Shown here one piece after another: positions 1 to 6,283 of a DNA stretch of 7,856 nucleotides (position 1 is the first letter of the stretch; each line of letters begins with the position of its first letter). The notes beneath the pieces were generated by a model, which was not told the DNA's origin, did not search any database, and saw nothing but the letters and a program-made list of their open reading frames with translations. The DNA lies in NCBI GenBank assembly GCA_910580005.1, contig CAJTXH010000125.1:1-7856 (forward strand). Reading direction: 5' to 3'. Origin of the DNA: an uncultured Lachnospiraceae bacterium. Lineage in GTDB: Bacteria; Bacillota; Clostridia; Lachnospirales; Lachnospiraceae. Position numbers and translations under genes: made by a program.

Positions 1-2
1 AA

Positions 3-173
3 TGGTCTTTCTTCTTAAATGACCGCAGCCGTATCACTTACAACGAACTGTGCCGAAAATGCCAGCACCAATGTAGACAGAGTTTCCGGGCGGTTGTGGT
101 TGACTGCCCCAAGTATCTTTCCAAGCGTTCCAAGAAAAAGGACAGGGCTGCCGGAAACGGCAAAATCCCTTAG
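3..173 (+). CDS. 3' end of a small Cys-rich protein gene from a mobile element (5' partial)
   Basis: The reading frame is open from the window edge to TAG at 171-173 and gives about 56 residues. No start codon occurs in frame, so the gene probably begins outside the window. The visible protein contains YNELCRKCQHQCRQSF followed by RAVVVDCPKY and a lysine/arginine-rich tail. Four cysteines plus a histidine in this spacing suggest a small metal-binding or nucleic-acid-associated protein. From memory, short proteins with a similar Cys-rich pattern and a VVVDCPKY-like stretch occur in clostridial integrative conjugative elements near mobilisation genes; I cannot name a family. The GC-rich composition differs from the AT-rich genes further right, which fits transfer. 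An overlapping frame (19-180) is also open but shows no recognisable pattern. Confidence 0.5.
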   Translation, partial: WSFFLNDRSRITYNELCRKCQHQCRQSFRAVVVDCPKYLSKRSKKKDRAAGNGKIP

Positions 174-177
174 GAAC

Positions 178-210
178 TAAGAGCGCACTTCTATACAGGT
201 CTTTCAGACC
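178..210 (-). other. Candidate oriT nic region with adjacent inverted repeat
   Basis: Read on the minus strand, the segment contains AAGTGCGCTCTTA (178-190). This closely resembles the nic-site core TAAGTGCGCCCTTA known from pC221/pSK41-type mobilisation origins (known from the family; matched here by eye). Seven bases 5' of it lies a perfect 5-bp inverted repeat, GGTCT-GAA-AGACC (198-210). An inverted repeat just upstream of the nick site, which the relaxase or its accessory protein recognises, is the usual oriT layout. The position directly after a mobile-element-like gene, within a hairpin-rich non-coding stretch, supports the reading. No relaxase or MobC gene is visible; it would have to lie outside the window. 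Confidence 0.45.
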
Positions 211-234
211 CGTATCGTGCGTCCTGCGGAGCTG

Positions 235-326
235 CTTCCCTGACCGCCAGATTTTGCAGTCAGAGGAAGTCTGCGTTCGCTTCGCTCCGGCAAGGTGGCT
301 ACACTCCCTTGCGCCGCTAAAGCGGC
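235..326. repeat. Cluster of inverted repeats in non-coding element DNA
   Basis: Three potential hairpins lie close together. The first pairs CTTCCCTGAC (235-244) with GTCAGAGGAAG (259-269), ten base pairs with a single bulged A. The second pairs CGGC-AAGG (288-295) with CCTT-(GC)-GCCG (307-316), with a 2-nt bulge. The third is a perfect GCCGCT-AA-AGCGGC (313-326) that overlaps the right arm of the second, so these two would be alternative structures. No convincing coding frame fits the stretch 174-409 on either strand. This density of secondary structure is typical of transfer origins and of leader or non-coding regions of conjugative elements. Confidence 0.5.
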
Positions 327-409
327 TATCCCCTGTGTACTTTGTGCCTGCATCAACCCGTATCGGCTTGTCACAGCCGCAAAGTCTGATGAAACGATAA
401 CGACACACT

Positions 410-434
410 GACCGTCTGCTGATGGTCTTTTTTT
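410..434 (+). terminator. Rho-independent terminator closing the element's plus-strand genes
   Basis: The sequence forms a 7-bp stem (GACCGTC / GATGGTC, with one G-T pair) with loop TGCT at 410-427. Seven T residues follow at 428-434. The orientation fits termination of plus-strand transcription coming from the mobile-element side. The T-tract overlaps the stop codon of the minus-strand pseudogene (433-435), so the two units converge with no spacer. Confidence 0.65.
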
Positions 435-1033
435 ACAAGAAAACAATTGGATATTTAAACTTATCCCACAATGCCTGGTCAAACCCTCTGGTTTTCCTTC
501 CATGCTTTTGTATCTGGTCTGGCTTTTTGCAATCCAGAATCTGCTGGTGGGTTTTTTATCTCCAAATAAAACCGCTTTTTGCTCCATCATAAACTGTTCC
601 ATATAGCAATAAGTGTTTACTATAGCCCGGAACTCTTCTATCCACCATTGGCTGAAACAACTTTCTGTGATACTGCCATCTTTAGACTGGGCTTTCCAAA
701 ATAAACATATATTATAATGCTTACCACCAGCAATTTCTTGTTGTATCTGTGCTTTATTATATTTAGGTTTTCCTGCCGGCTGCCATAAAGGAATACAAAA
801 TTCACCATGTGATAAGACTTCACATGTATCAGTATCATCCCACCATCCTTTCCATGTAGCTGGTTCTGGAAATAACATCTGGTATTCTGTTATTTCCTCC
901 CCAGAAAGAGCGTCCAGCCAGTTAAAAAACTTAAACATATAATCTTCCCCATAACCATACGCCATCCAATAGAGTATCTCTCAATTTCTGGATAGGCCAG
1001 CCAGAGCGGAGGCATCATTTTTCCATCTTTCAT
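433..1033 (-). pseudogene. Conserved-looking 200-residue protein of unknown function, broken by two single-base frameshifts
   Basis: Three successive frames join into one plausible protein. Frame one starts at ATG 1033 (MKDGKMMPPLWLAYPEIERY) and runs to an IGWRM segment ending at 956. Frame two continues with GYGEDYMFKFFNWLDAL and runs to a MEGKP segment near 489. Frame three continues RGFDQALWDKFKYPIVFL and ends at TAA 433-435. Each junction is repaired by restoring one base: a G in ATG-GTTATGGGG near 956 and an A in CCA-GAGGG near 489. The repaired length is 200 residues. A good AGGAG site sits 7 nt before ATG 1033, which supports that start over the in-frame ATG at 965. The protein is rich in Trp and aromatic residues and shows no signal peptide or membrane segment. 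Without repair, the middle frame runs on into unrelated GC-rich DNA. I do not recognise the function. Both lost bases lie in short homopolymers, so assembly error is an alternative to real decay. Confidence 0.75.
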
Positions 1034-1054
1034 TTCAATTCTCCTATCTAATTT

Positions 1055-1077
1055 TATAACATTTATTAACTGTTATA
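1055..1077. repeat. Inverted repeat TATAACA-N9-TGTTATA (possible operator)
   Basis: A perfect 7-bp inverted repeat with a 9-nt spacer lies 22-44 bases upstream of the start codon at 1033. It overlaps the proposed -10 hexamer of the promoter at 1072-1100. That placement suits a repressor site, but AT-rich inverted repeats of this size also arise by chance. Confidence 0.3.
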
Positions 1078-1100
1078 TCTTATATCCTTCTTTTTTACAA
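1072..1100 (-). promoter_or_regulatory. Weak candidate promoter for the frameshifted gene
   Basis: On the minus strand, TTGTAA (1100-1095) and TATAAC (1077-1072) are separated by 17 nt. This matches sigma-A hexamers at 4/6 and 5/6. It would place the start of transcription roughly 30 nt before the ATG at 1033. The region is AT-rich, so chance matches are likely; the gene may instead be transcribed from the promoter at 1818-1846 through its upstream neighbour. Confidence 0.35.
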
Positions 1101-1136
1101 AAGTGCGTCTATATATAATGTTTTTTGAAAGGCTGG

Positions 1137-1739
1137 CTATTCATCTTTAAGAATATCCTTGTATTCTTTTATGGCATACTCAATTCCAGCCCCGTATCTA
1201 TCCAGCTCGGGGTATAATCCAGTTCCAGCTTTTCCAATCATATTATAAAGTGCATGGAATAATTCAGTATCAATAAAATCTTTACTACAGGCTGCTATTT
1301 CCTCTTCTCTTAAAATCTGTGGATATTTCATCTCTTTCTGTACTTTTTTAGAAAAGCAATAATCCAATAAACCAGAAGGCAGATTTTCCCCTTGGTTTTC
1401 ACAAAAAAGCTCTCTTGATATACGGATTTCAAGACCATAAATATTATAAATACTTCTATAACAGTCATCAAATTCAAAATCTCTTCCATGTGCCGTTCTG
1501 CAAATATCCAAAGCCAGTTTTTTATGTCCATAAATATAAAGCCAGTATGCTAAAGAGCATAATTTTCTTGTATCCCAGCTACTTTTAAATGAACATTTTT
1601 GAATTAATTCTTTACATGGCCTGGTAATATTCTTATATACTTTTTCTGTAGTTTTATTGCTATATTGCTTTAATACTTTTTCCAGTATTGGTTTAAGTTC
1701 TTCGTGGAAATCCCTTATTTCCTGTTGTAATTTATCCAT
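1137..1739 (-). CDS. Hypothetical protein, 200 residues, probably cytoplasmic and mostly helical
   Basis: I do not recognise this protein with certainty. It has 200 residues, no signal peptide and no membrane segment. The N-terminal third is lysine/glutamate-rich and likely helical. The central stretch (about 58-92) contains RKLCSLAYWLYIYGHKKLAL followed by a CRTAHG motif, resembling a helical repeat such as those in TPR-like proteins. There are several scattered cysteines. ATG at 1739 is the first possible start, because a TAG stop lies directly before it in frame. The ribosome binding site is weak (AAAGG about 12 nt upstream). An extended -10 promoter lies about 80 nt upstream, so it is probably first in a unit with the broken gene 103 bp downstream. 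Two small soluble proteins of unknown function side by side, AT-rich and next to mobile DNA, would suit an accessory cassette such as immunity genes of polymorphic toxins; that is only inference. Confidence 0.75.
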   Translation of the reverse strand: MDKLQQEIRDFHEELKPILEKVLKQYSNKTTEKVYKNITRPCKELIQKCSFKSSWDTRKLCSLAYWLYIYGHKKLALDICRTAHGRDFEFDDCYRSIYNIYGLEIRISRELFCENQGENLPSGLLDYCFSKKVQKEMKYPQILREEEIAACSKDFIDTELFHALYNMIGKAGTGLYPELDRYGAGIEYAIKEYKDILKDE

Positions 1740-1817
1740 TCTATGCCACTTGCCTTTATATTAACCCTCATGCCACTTGAAATATGTTACAGCAGATAAA
1801 CAGTAATTTTATGATTT

Positions 1818-1846
1818 ATTATAGCATTTCCAGCTAAACAAGTAAA
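1818..1846 (-). promoter_or_regulatory. Sigma-A promoter with extended -10 for the 1137-1739 gene
   Basis: On the minus strand, TTTACT (1846-1841) and a perfect TATAAT (1823-1818) are 17 nt apart. A TGC directly before the -10 box makes it an extended -10 promoter. It points to the gene starting at 1739, leaving an untranslated leader of about 70 nt. It lies downstream of the murF terminator, so the accessory segment is a separate transcription unit. Confidence 0.7.
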
Positions 1847-1898
1847 TATAAAAGCCGGACTGCATCAGAGCGTGCCAAAAATTATTATTATAAGTTAA

Positions 1899-1931
1899 AA
1901 ATAAGCCTTTGCCATTAAAAAAGACTTATTT
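1899..1931 (-). terminator. Terminator of the ddl-murF operon
   Basis: A 12-bp inverted repeat (AAATAAGTCTTT on the minus strand pairing with AAAGGCTTATTT, one G-T pair) encloses a 9-nt loop. It sits 16 bp after the murF stop codon. The 3' arm runs into five consecutive T residues on the minus strand. The stem is AT-rich and the tail short, so termination may be incomplete. Confidence 0.6.
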
Positions 1932-1947
1932 ATATAACCTTAAATTT

Positions 1948-3342
1948 CTACATATTTTCCAAGGCACTGGTGATTTTATTAAACTCCATTGCATGTGATG
2001 CTTTAACAAGTATTGAACTGCCATCTTTTACAATGTTTCCGAGCATTTCAACAACCCTGTCTGTATTTTCATAATACATTATATTATGGTTCTCATCTAT
2101 TGCCAGTGCTCCTGCTACATACTGTTTTGCCAGCTCCCCTGCACAAACTATACAGTCAATGCCTTTTTGGACAGCATATGCACCTATATCAAAATGCATT
2201 ATCTTTTCATTAGCCCCCAGTTCAAACATATCCCCTATTATTGCAATTTTATATGTCTTAACAGCCGAAAGCACATCAATTGCTGCTTTCATTGATGCAG
2301 GACTTGCATTATAACAGTCATCCATTATTGTAAACCTGGCGGTCTTCTTAATATTACTGTGCCCGCCGGCTGGCTGGAATTTGCTTATGCCCATAGCAAT
2401 TTCTTCTGCTTCCATGCCAAGCCCTGTAGCCACTGCCACTGCTGCAAGGGCATTTGTAACCATATGCATTCCTGGTACTGGTACATGCAGTGGTATCCTC
2501 TTATCTCCTGCTACTGCATCAAAATATGTGCCCTCAAGCCCTTTCTGCACTATATTTTCTGCATACACATCACAATTACTGCCAGTTCCAAAAAATACAG
2601 GTTTGTTCCCGCCTGCTTCTTTTATCTGTAGCAGTTTATCATCATCACCATTAAGATATGCAGTCCCATCTTCTGCCATTGATGAAAAAATCTCTGTTTT
2701 AGCTTTAAGCACGCCGTTCCTGTCGCCAAGGTTTTCAAGATGGCACTGTCCTATATTAGTAATAATGCATATGTCAGGCTTTACTATTTTACTAAGCCTT
2801 GTCATTTCCCCAAACTCACTTATACCCATTTCCACTACTGCTATCTCATGTTCTTCACGCAGGCGGAATAATGTAAGCGGCACCCCTACTTCATTATTAA
2901 AATTTCCTTGTGTTTTTAATGTATTAAAATGTTCAGAAAGTACAGACGCAACCATTTCCTTTGTTGTAGTTTTTCCAACACTTCCTGTAATTCCTATAAT
3001 CTTAGTACCACAAACTGTACGGTAAAATGTTGCAATATCTTTTAATGCCTGGTAACATGATTTTACCTTGATAAATGCACATCCTGCTGGCAGTTTTCCT
3101 GTCCCACAGGCTTCCTGCGGTGTAAACTCTGAAATACAGCATACTGCACCATTATTATATGTCTGCATTATATATTTATTACCATCTGTACGTGCACCTT
3201 TTATTGCTACAAATGCACCCCCACTGGTAATATTTCTGCTGTCTGTTGTTATTGAAGATATCTCTGTATTTTTTATATCTTCGCTTCCATAATATACCCC
3301 TTCGCAAAGCAGTGTAATTTTTGCTGGTGTTATTTGTTTCAT
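1948..3342 (-). CDS. murF: UDP-N-acetylmuramoyl-tripeptide--D-alanyl-D-alanine ligase
   Basis: This cytoplasmic ATP-dependent ligase adds the D-Ala-D-Ala dipeptide to the UDP-MurNAc-tripeptide, completing the pentapeptide precursor of peptidoglycan. The 464 residues fit the family. The N-terminal substrate domain has TDSR at 33-36. The ATP-binding domain has the P-loop GITGSVGKTTT at 117-127, NFNNEVG at 147-153, EMG at 171-173, TNIG followed by HLENLG at 195-206, and NGDD at 231-234. The C-terminal domain has DDCYNASP at 341-348, GDMFELG at 370-376 and KASHAMEF at 447-454. One odd spot is AGGHSN at 325-330, where many homologues carry a G-x-R-M/L stretch. It starts 17 bp after the ddl stop. 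Its ribosome site (AGGGG, 11 nt before ATG) lies directly behind that stop, so it is co-transcribed and probably translationally linked with ddl, which makes its dipeptide substrate. Confidence 0.96.
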   Translation of the reverse strand: MKQITPAKITLLCEGVYYGSEDIKNTEISSITTDSRNITSGGAFVAIKGARTDGNKYIMQTYNNGAVCCISEFTPQEACGTGKLPAGCAFIKVKSCYQALKDIATFYRTVCGTKIIGITGSVGKTTTKEMVASVLSEHFNTLKTQGNFNNEVGVPLTLFRLREEHEIAVVEMGISEFGEMTRLSKIVKPDICIITNIGQCHLENLGDRNGVLKAKTEIFSSMAEDGTAYLNGDDDKLLQIKEAGGNKPVFFGTGSNCDVYAENIVQKGLEGTYFDAVAGDKRIPLHVPVPGMHMVTNALAAVAVATGLGMEAEEIAMGISKFQPAGGHSNIKKTARFTIMDDCYNASPASMKAAIDVLSAVKTYKIAIIGDMFELGANEKIMHFDIGAYAVQKGIDCIVCAGELAKQYVAGALAIDENHNIMYYENTDRVVEMLGNIVKDGSSILVKASHAMEFNKITSALENM

Positions 3343-3359
3343 ATCTGGATAATCCCCTG

Positions 3360-4445
3360 TTATTTTCTATATTTTTCCAATGAAGCCATAACTATTTTTC
3401 TGCATAATTCTGGATAAGTTACATTAACTGCTGCTGCCTCTTGTGGAAGCAGGCTTGTTGGTGTCATTCCTGGAAGTGTATTTGCTTCAAGACAATATAC
3501 ATTCCCTTTTGCATCAAGCAGGAAATCTATCCTTGCATATGCCTCAAGTTTAAGCATATGGTACACCTTTTTTGCATAACCCTGTATCTTGTTACATATT
3601 TCTTCACTTATATCTGCCGGGCACACATCCTCTGCCATGCCTGGCTGGTACTTCGTTTCATAATCATAAAACCCCTGCTTTGGTATTATCTCAATAACAG
3701 GATAAGCTTCACCATCAACTATTCCTGCTGAAAGTTCCCTTCCTTTTATGTATTCCTCAACAAGTATTTCATCTTCATACTTTGATGCAGTTTCAAGTGC
3801 TTTCTGGTACTCTTCCCTGTTATTTGCTATGCTTACGCCAACACTTGACCCACCACAGCATGGCTTTACAACACATGGGAACATACTGTCTTTTAGCATT
3901 TTTTCATCCTTGAGCCCTTCTTCCAGCTCTTTTTTTGTAACAATAAAACCATAAGGCACTGGTACCCCGCCTTCTTTTAATATCTTTTTAGATATAAATT
4001 TATCCATTGCAAGGGAACTTCCAAATGAGCCCGAACCTGTATATTTTATGCCAAGTATATCGAATGCCGCCTGAAGCCTCCCATTCTCGCCGTCTGCACC
4101 ATGAAGTGCCATAAATACTATATCAGCCATATGGCATATTTTAAGAACATTAGGCCCTGGAAGCCCGTCATTATTTCCTTTATCTTTTAAAGAAGCACTG
4201 CGCAGCTTCTTAATCTCGTCTATATCAGGGTCTGTAACATTTATATCATGTACTTCATCATTAAGCAGGGATTTCTTTTCAAAAATGCCATCCAGGCAGT
4301 CCCCCTCTTCCCCATAACCAAAAAATACATCAAGCAGTACTGCCTTATGCCCATCTTCCCTTAAAGCGTTACATACACCTTTGCCTGTAACAAGGGAAAC
4401 TTCCCTCTCTGTACTAATACCTCCAGTTAAAACGACAATATTCAC
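3360..4445 (-). CDS. ddl: D-alanine--D-alanine ligase
   Basis: This ATP-grasp enzyme joins two D-alanines into the dipeptide that MurF uses next. I place the start at GTG 4445 rather than ATG 4457: a strong GGAGG lies 5 nt before the GTG and is formed by the codons right after that ATG, while no ribosome site precedes the ATG itself. This gives 361 residues beginning VNIVVLTGG, as expected for Ddl. In GTG numbering, GGIS-EREVSL is at 8-18, LHGADGENG at 114-122, VVKPCCGGSSVGVS at 192-205, EEYIKGRE at 230-237, the omega loop YDYETKY at 260-266, ARIDF at 304-308 and EANTLPGMTPTSLLP at 320-334. The Lys-Tyr at the end of the omega loop is typical of D-Ala-D-Ala rather than D-Ala-D-Lac ligases. It is longer than the roughly 306-residue E. 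coli DdlB because of an acidic insertion around residues 41-99. Confidence 0.95.
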   Translation of the reverse strand: MNIVVLTGGISTEREVSLVTGKGVCNALREDGHKAVLLDVFFGYGEEGDCLDGIFEKKSLLNDEVHDINVTDPDIDEIKKLRSASLKDKGNNDGLPGPNVLKICHMADIVFMALHGADGENGRLQAAFDILGIKYTGSGSFGSSLAMDKFISKKILKEGGVPVPYGFIVTKKELEEGLKDEKMLKDSMFPCVVKPCCGGSSVGVSIANNREEYQKALETASKYEDEILVEEYIKGRELSAGIVDGEAYPVIEIIPKQGFYDYETKYQPGMAEDVCPADISEEICNKIQGYAKKVYHMLKLEAYARIDFLLDAKGNVYCLEANTLPGMTPTSLLPQEAAAVNVTYPELCRKIVMASLEKYRK

Positions 4446-4490
4446 AATAACCTCCATTCTGCATCAAAATGCTGACAGCTTTCATTTGAT

Positions 4491-4518
4491 ATATTAACAC
4501 AGGCAAGGAAAAAGTCAA
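4491..4518 (-). promoter_or_regulatory. Promoter of the ddl-murF operon
   Basis: On the minus strand, TTGACT (4518-4513, 5/6 match to the sigma-A -35) is followed after 16 nt by TAATAT (4496-4491). The -10 match is modest. It lies in the gap between the chemoreceptor gene and ddl and points to ddl, with a leader of about 40 nt. I see no convincing terminator after the chemoreceptor gene, so some read-through from upstream is possible. Confidence 0.55.
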
Positions 4519-4579
4519 GCAGCAAGTCCGTTTTACAAAATTGCCAGTTATTCTGTTTTGGAAGACGGGCGTGAATACA

Positions 4580-6283
4580 TTATAACCGGAAATTCTTTAC
4601 ACATCCATCCAGCTGTCCTGCAATTGTTTTCAACTGTTTTGCGTGGTTCTCAAGCTGTTCAAAGTTACTTGCCACTTCGGTGGCAACGGCACTGGTTTCT
4701 TCAGTATCGGCGGCATTAAGCTCTGCAATCTCAGACAGGCCTTTCACTAAATCAATTATCTCCTCACGCTCTTTTTGCAGAAGATTTGTGCTGTTATCTA
4801 TCTGCCTGATACTGCTCGCTGAATTTTCTATGCCATATGAAACTTCTGCTACAATAGATTCCGTATCCTGAAGGCTTTCACTCTGGCTTTTAATGATTTC
4901 CTGTACATGCTGCATGGCACATACTGCTTCATCGGAATTGTACATTAAATCATTAATAATTTCCTCTATAGAACGGCTGGATGCATTGGACTGTTCTGCC
5001 AGCTTCTGGATTTGCGATGCCACTACAGCAAACCCCCGCCCACTTTCTCCTGCACGTGCTGCTTCTATACTGGCATTTAATGCAAGCAGGTTTGTTTCTT
5101 CTGCAATTTCCATAATCAGCCCGGTTGCAGCTTTAATATTCTTTGCAGCATCATTTGTTTCATTTGTCTGCATCGTAATTCTTTCAATGGATTCATGTAC
5201 TTCTTCATTAATCTTATGCAGCCTCTGCATAGTTTCTGCTGTTTTTTTGCTGGAAGCACGCATAGCTGCTGCATTCTGGTTTAACATATCCACCTCTGAT
5301 ACTGTTTCTGCAATGCGTTCTCCCATCTGTTGTACATTTCCAGATGCCTTAGCAGAATTCTGTGCCTGGCGGTCTGCACTATGTGCAATATTTGATACGG
5401 CATCCTCAACACCATGCATGGATTCTGATGTTTCCTTTGCCATTTTCTGAAGCATATCCGATGCATCTTGCAGGGATTTCGTATTAAATCCAATTTGTGC
5501 CAGTATGTTTTTCAGTTCATCCCTTAAAACTGCCAAAGCACTGGAAAGTGCCCCAATTTCGTCTTTCCGTGCCAGAAGTTTTCCATCCAGTTCCACGCCA
5601 AGCTCTCCTTTTGCAACCGTCTGTACCAGCCGGATGCTCTTCTGGAGGGATGAAACCACAGAATTAGAAAATATAAAGGTGCCAGACATACATAATACCA
5701 TAGTTACAATAACCAAACCCACTACCGTATAAACAATCTTATTTATCGCCTGGTCTTTTTCTTGCCTGCTGGCTCCTGCAAATATCATGCCAAGCGGCGG
5801 CTCCCCTGTTTTCTGGAAAACAGGGACATAATAGCCATAACTTATTTTGCCATCCAGGGACACTCCCTTTGAAAAATACTCTTTACCATCCTGCAGTACC
5901 TTTTTTTTAACCACTTCACCAGCAGGTGAACCCAGAATACGTTCCCCGTCTGCATTTACTGCCGAAGTCATAATTCTTTTATCACCATAAAAAAATGTTA
6001 CATCCATGCCGGAATTTATTTTAATACTATCCACAAGACTTTCAGATTTAGATATATTATAACCGCCTTTCCAGATATCACCGTTTGCTGACTGCAGGTA
6101 ATCCCCCGTATTCTGGTCATAGGCGGCAAGTGTTGCATAAGCCGTTCCACGTAAAGATTCTTCCACCTCATGGACAAGGGCAGATTTTACCATTGTTACA
6201 GTAATACAGACTGTTAAAAGCCCTAGTACCAGAAGCGGGATTACTCCTGCTGCTGTAATTTTTTTCTTCAGACTGATTTTCAT
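4580..6283 (-). CDS. Methyl-accepting chemotaxis protein with single Cache sensor domain
   Basis: This is a 567-residue transmembrane chemoreceptor that would signal to CheA/CheW at the membrane. A basic N-terminus and TM1 (about 10-32) precede an extracellular domain (33-182). That domain has GDIWKGGYNIS and DVTFFYGDKRI-type motifs of the sCache_3 class, plus a closing PPLGMIFAG segment. TM2 is about 183-206 and a HAMP domain spans about 207-260. A long coiled coil follows, with the hairpin tip EIAEETNLLALNASIEAARA at 392-411 and then GESGRGFAVVASQIQKLAEQS. The arms on either side of the tip are each about 150 residues, consistent with the 44-heptad class. The usual VADE(I/V)RKLAEQS reads VASQIQKLAEQS here. 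No C-terminal CheR-tethering pentapeptide is present. ATG 6283 overlaps the stop of the upstream lipoprotein gene (ATGA). Its GGAGG site lies within the last codons of that gene, 7 nt before the start, so translation is coupled. The ligand is unknown. Confidence 0.93.
   Translation of the reverse strand: MKISLKKKITAAGVIPLLVLGLLTVCITVTMVKSALVHEVEESLRGTAYATLAAYDQNTGDYLQSANGDIWKGGYNISKSESLVDSIKINSGMDVTFFYGDKRIMTSAVNADGERILGSPAGEVVKKKVLQDGKEYFSKGVSLDGKISYGYYVPVFQKTGEPPLGMIFAGASRQEKDQAINKIVYTVVGLVIVTMVLCMSGTFIFSNSVVSSLQKSIRLVQTVAKGELGVELDGKLLARKDEIGALSSALAVLRDELKNILAQIGFNTKSLQDASDMLQKMAKETSESMHGVEDAVSNIAHSADRQAQNSAKASGNVQQMGERIAETVSEVDMLNQNAAAMRASSKKTAETMQRLHKINEEVHESIERITMQTNETNDAAKNIKAATGLIMEIAEETNLLALNASIEAARAGESGRGFAVVASQIQKLAEQSNASSRSIEEIINDLMYNSDEAVCAMQHVQEIIKSQSESLQDTESIVAEVSYGIENSASSIRQIDNSTNLLQKEREEIIDLVKGLSEIAELNAADTEETSAVATEVASNFEQLENHAKQLKTIAGQLDGCVKNFRL

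Noticed and set aside
19..180. Plus-strand open frame beginning MTAAVSL
   Set aside because: It overlaps the Cys-rich frame, has no ribosome site that I can see and no protein-like pattern.
34..408. 124-codon minus-strand open frame in the element edge
   Set aside because: It crosses the hairpin cluster and the nic-like site, has no recognisable motif and lies opposite the Cys-rich reading frame.
204..965. Open frame of 253 codons on the minus strand taken as one gene
   Set aside because: Its start at 965 lacks a ribosome site, and its last third reads through GC-rich, hairpin-rich element DNA. The flanking frames give better N- and C-termini, so it is the middle piece of a frameshifted gene.
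2381..3025. Long plus-strand open frame opposite murF
   Set aside because: It is antisense to a clear murF, with Ser/Pro-rich composition typical of a shadow frame.
4893..5450. 185-codon plus-strand open frame opposite the chemoreceptor gene
   Set aside because: Coiled-coil coding sequence commonly leaves open antisense frames; no ribosome site or motif supports it.
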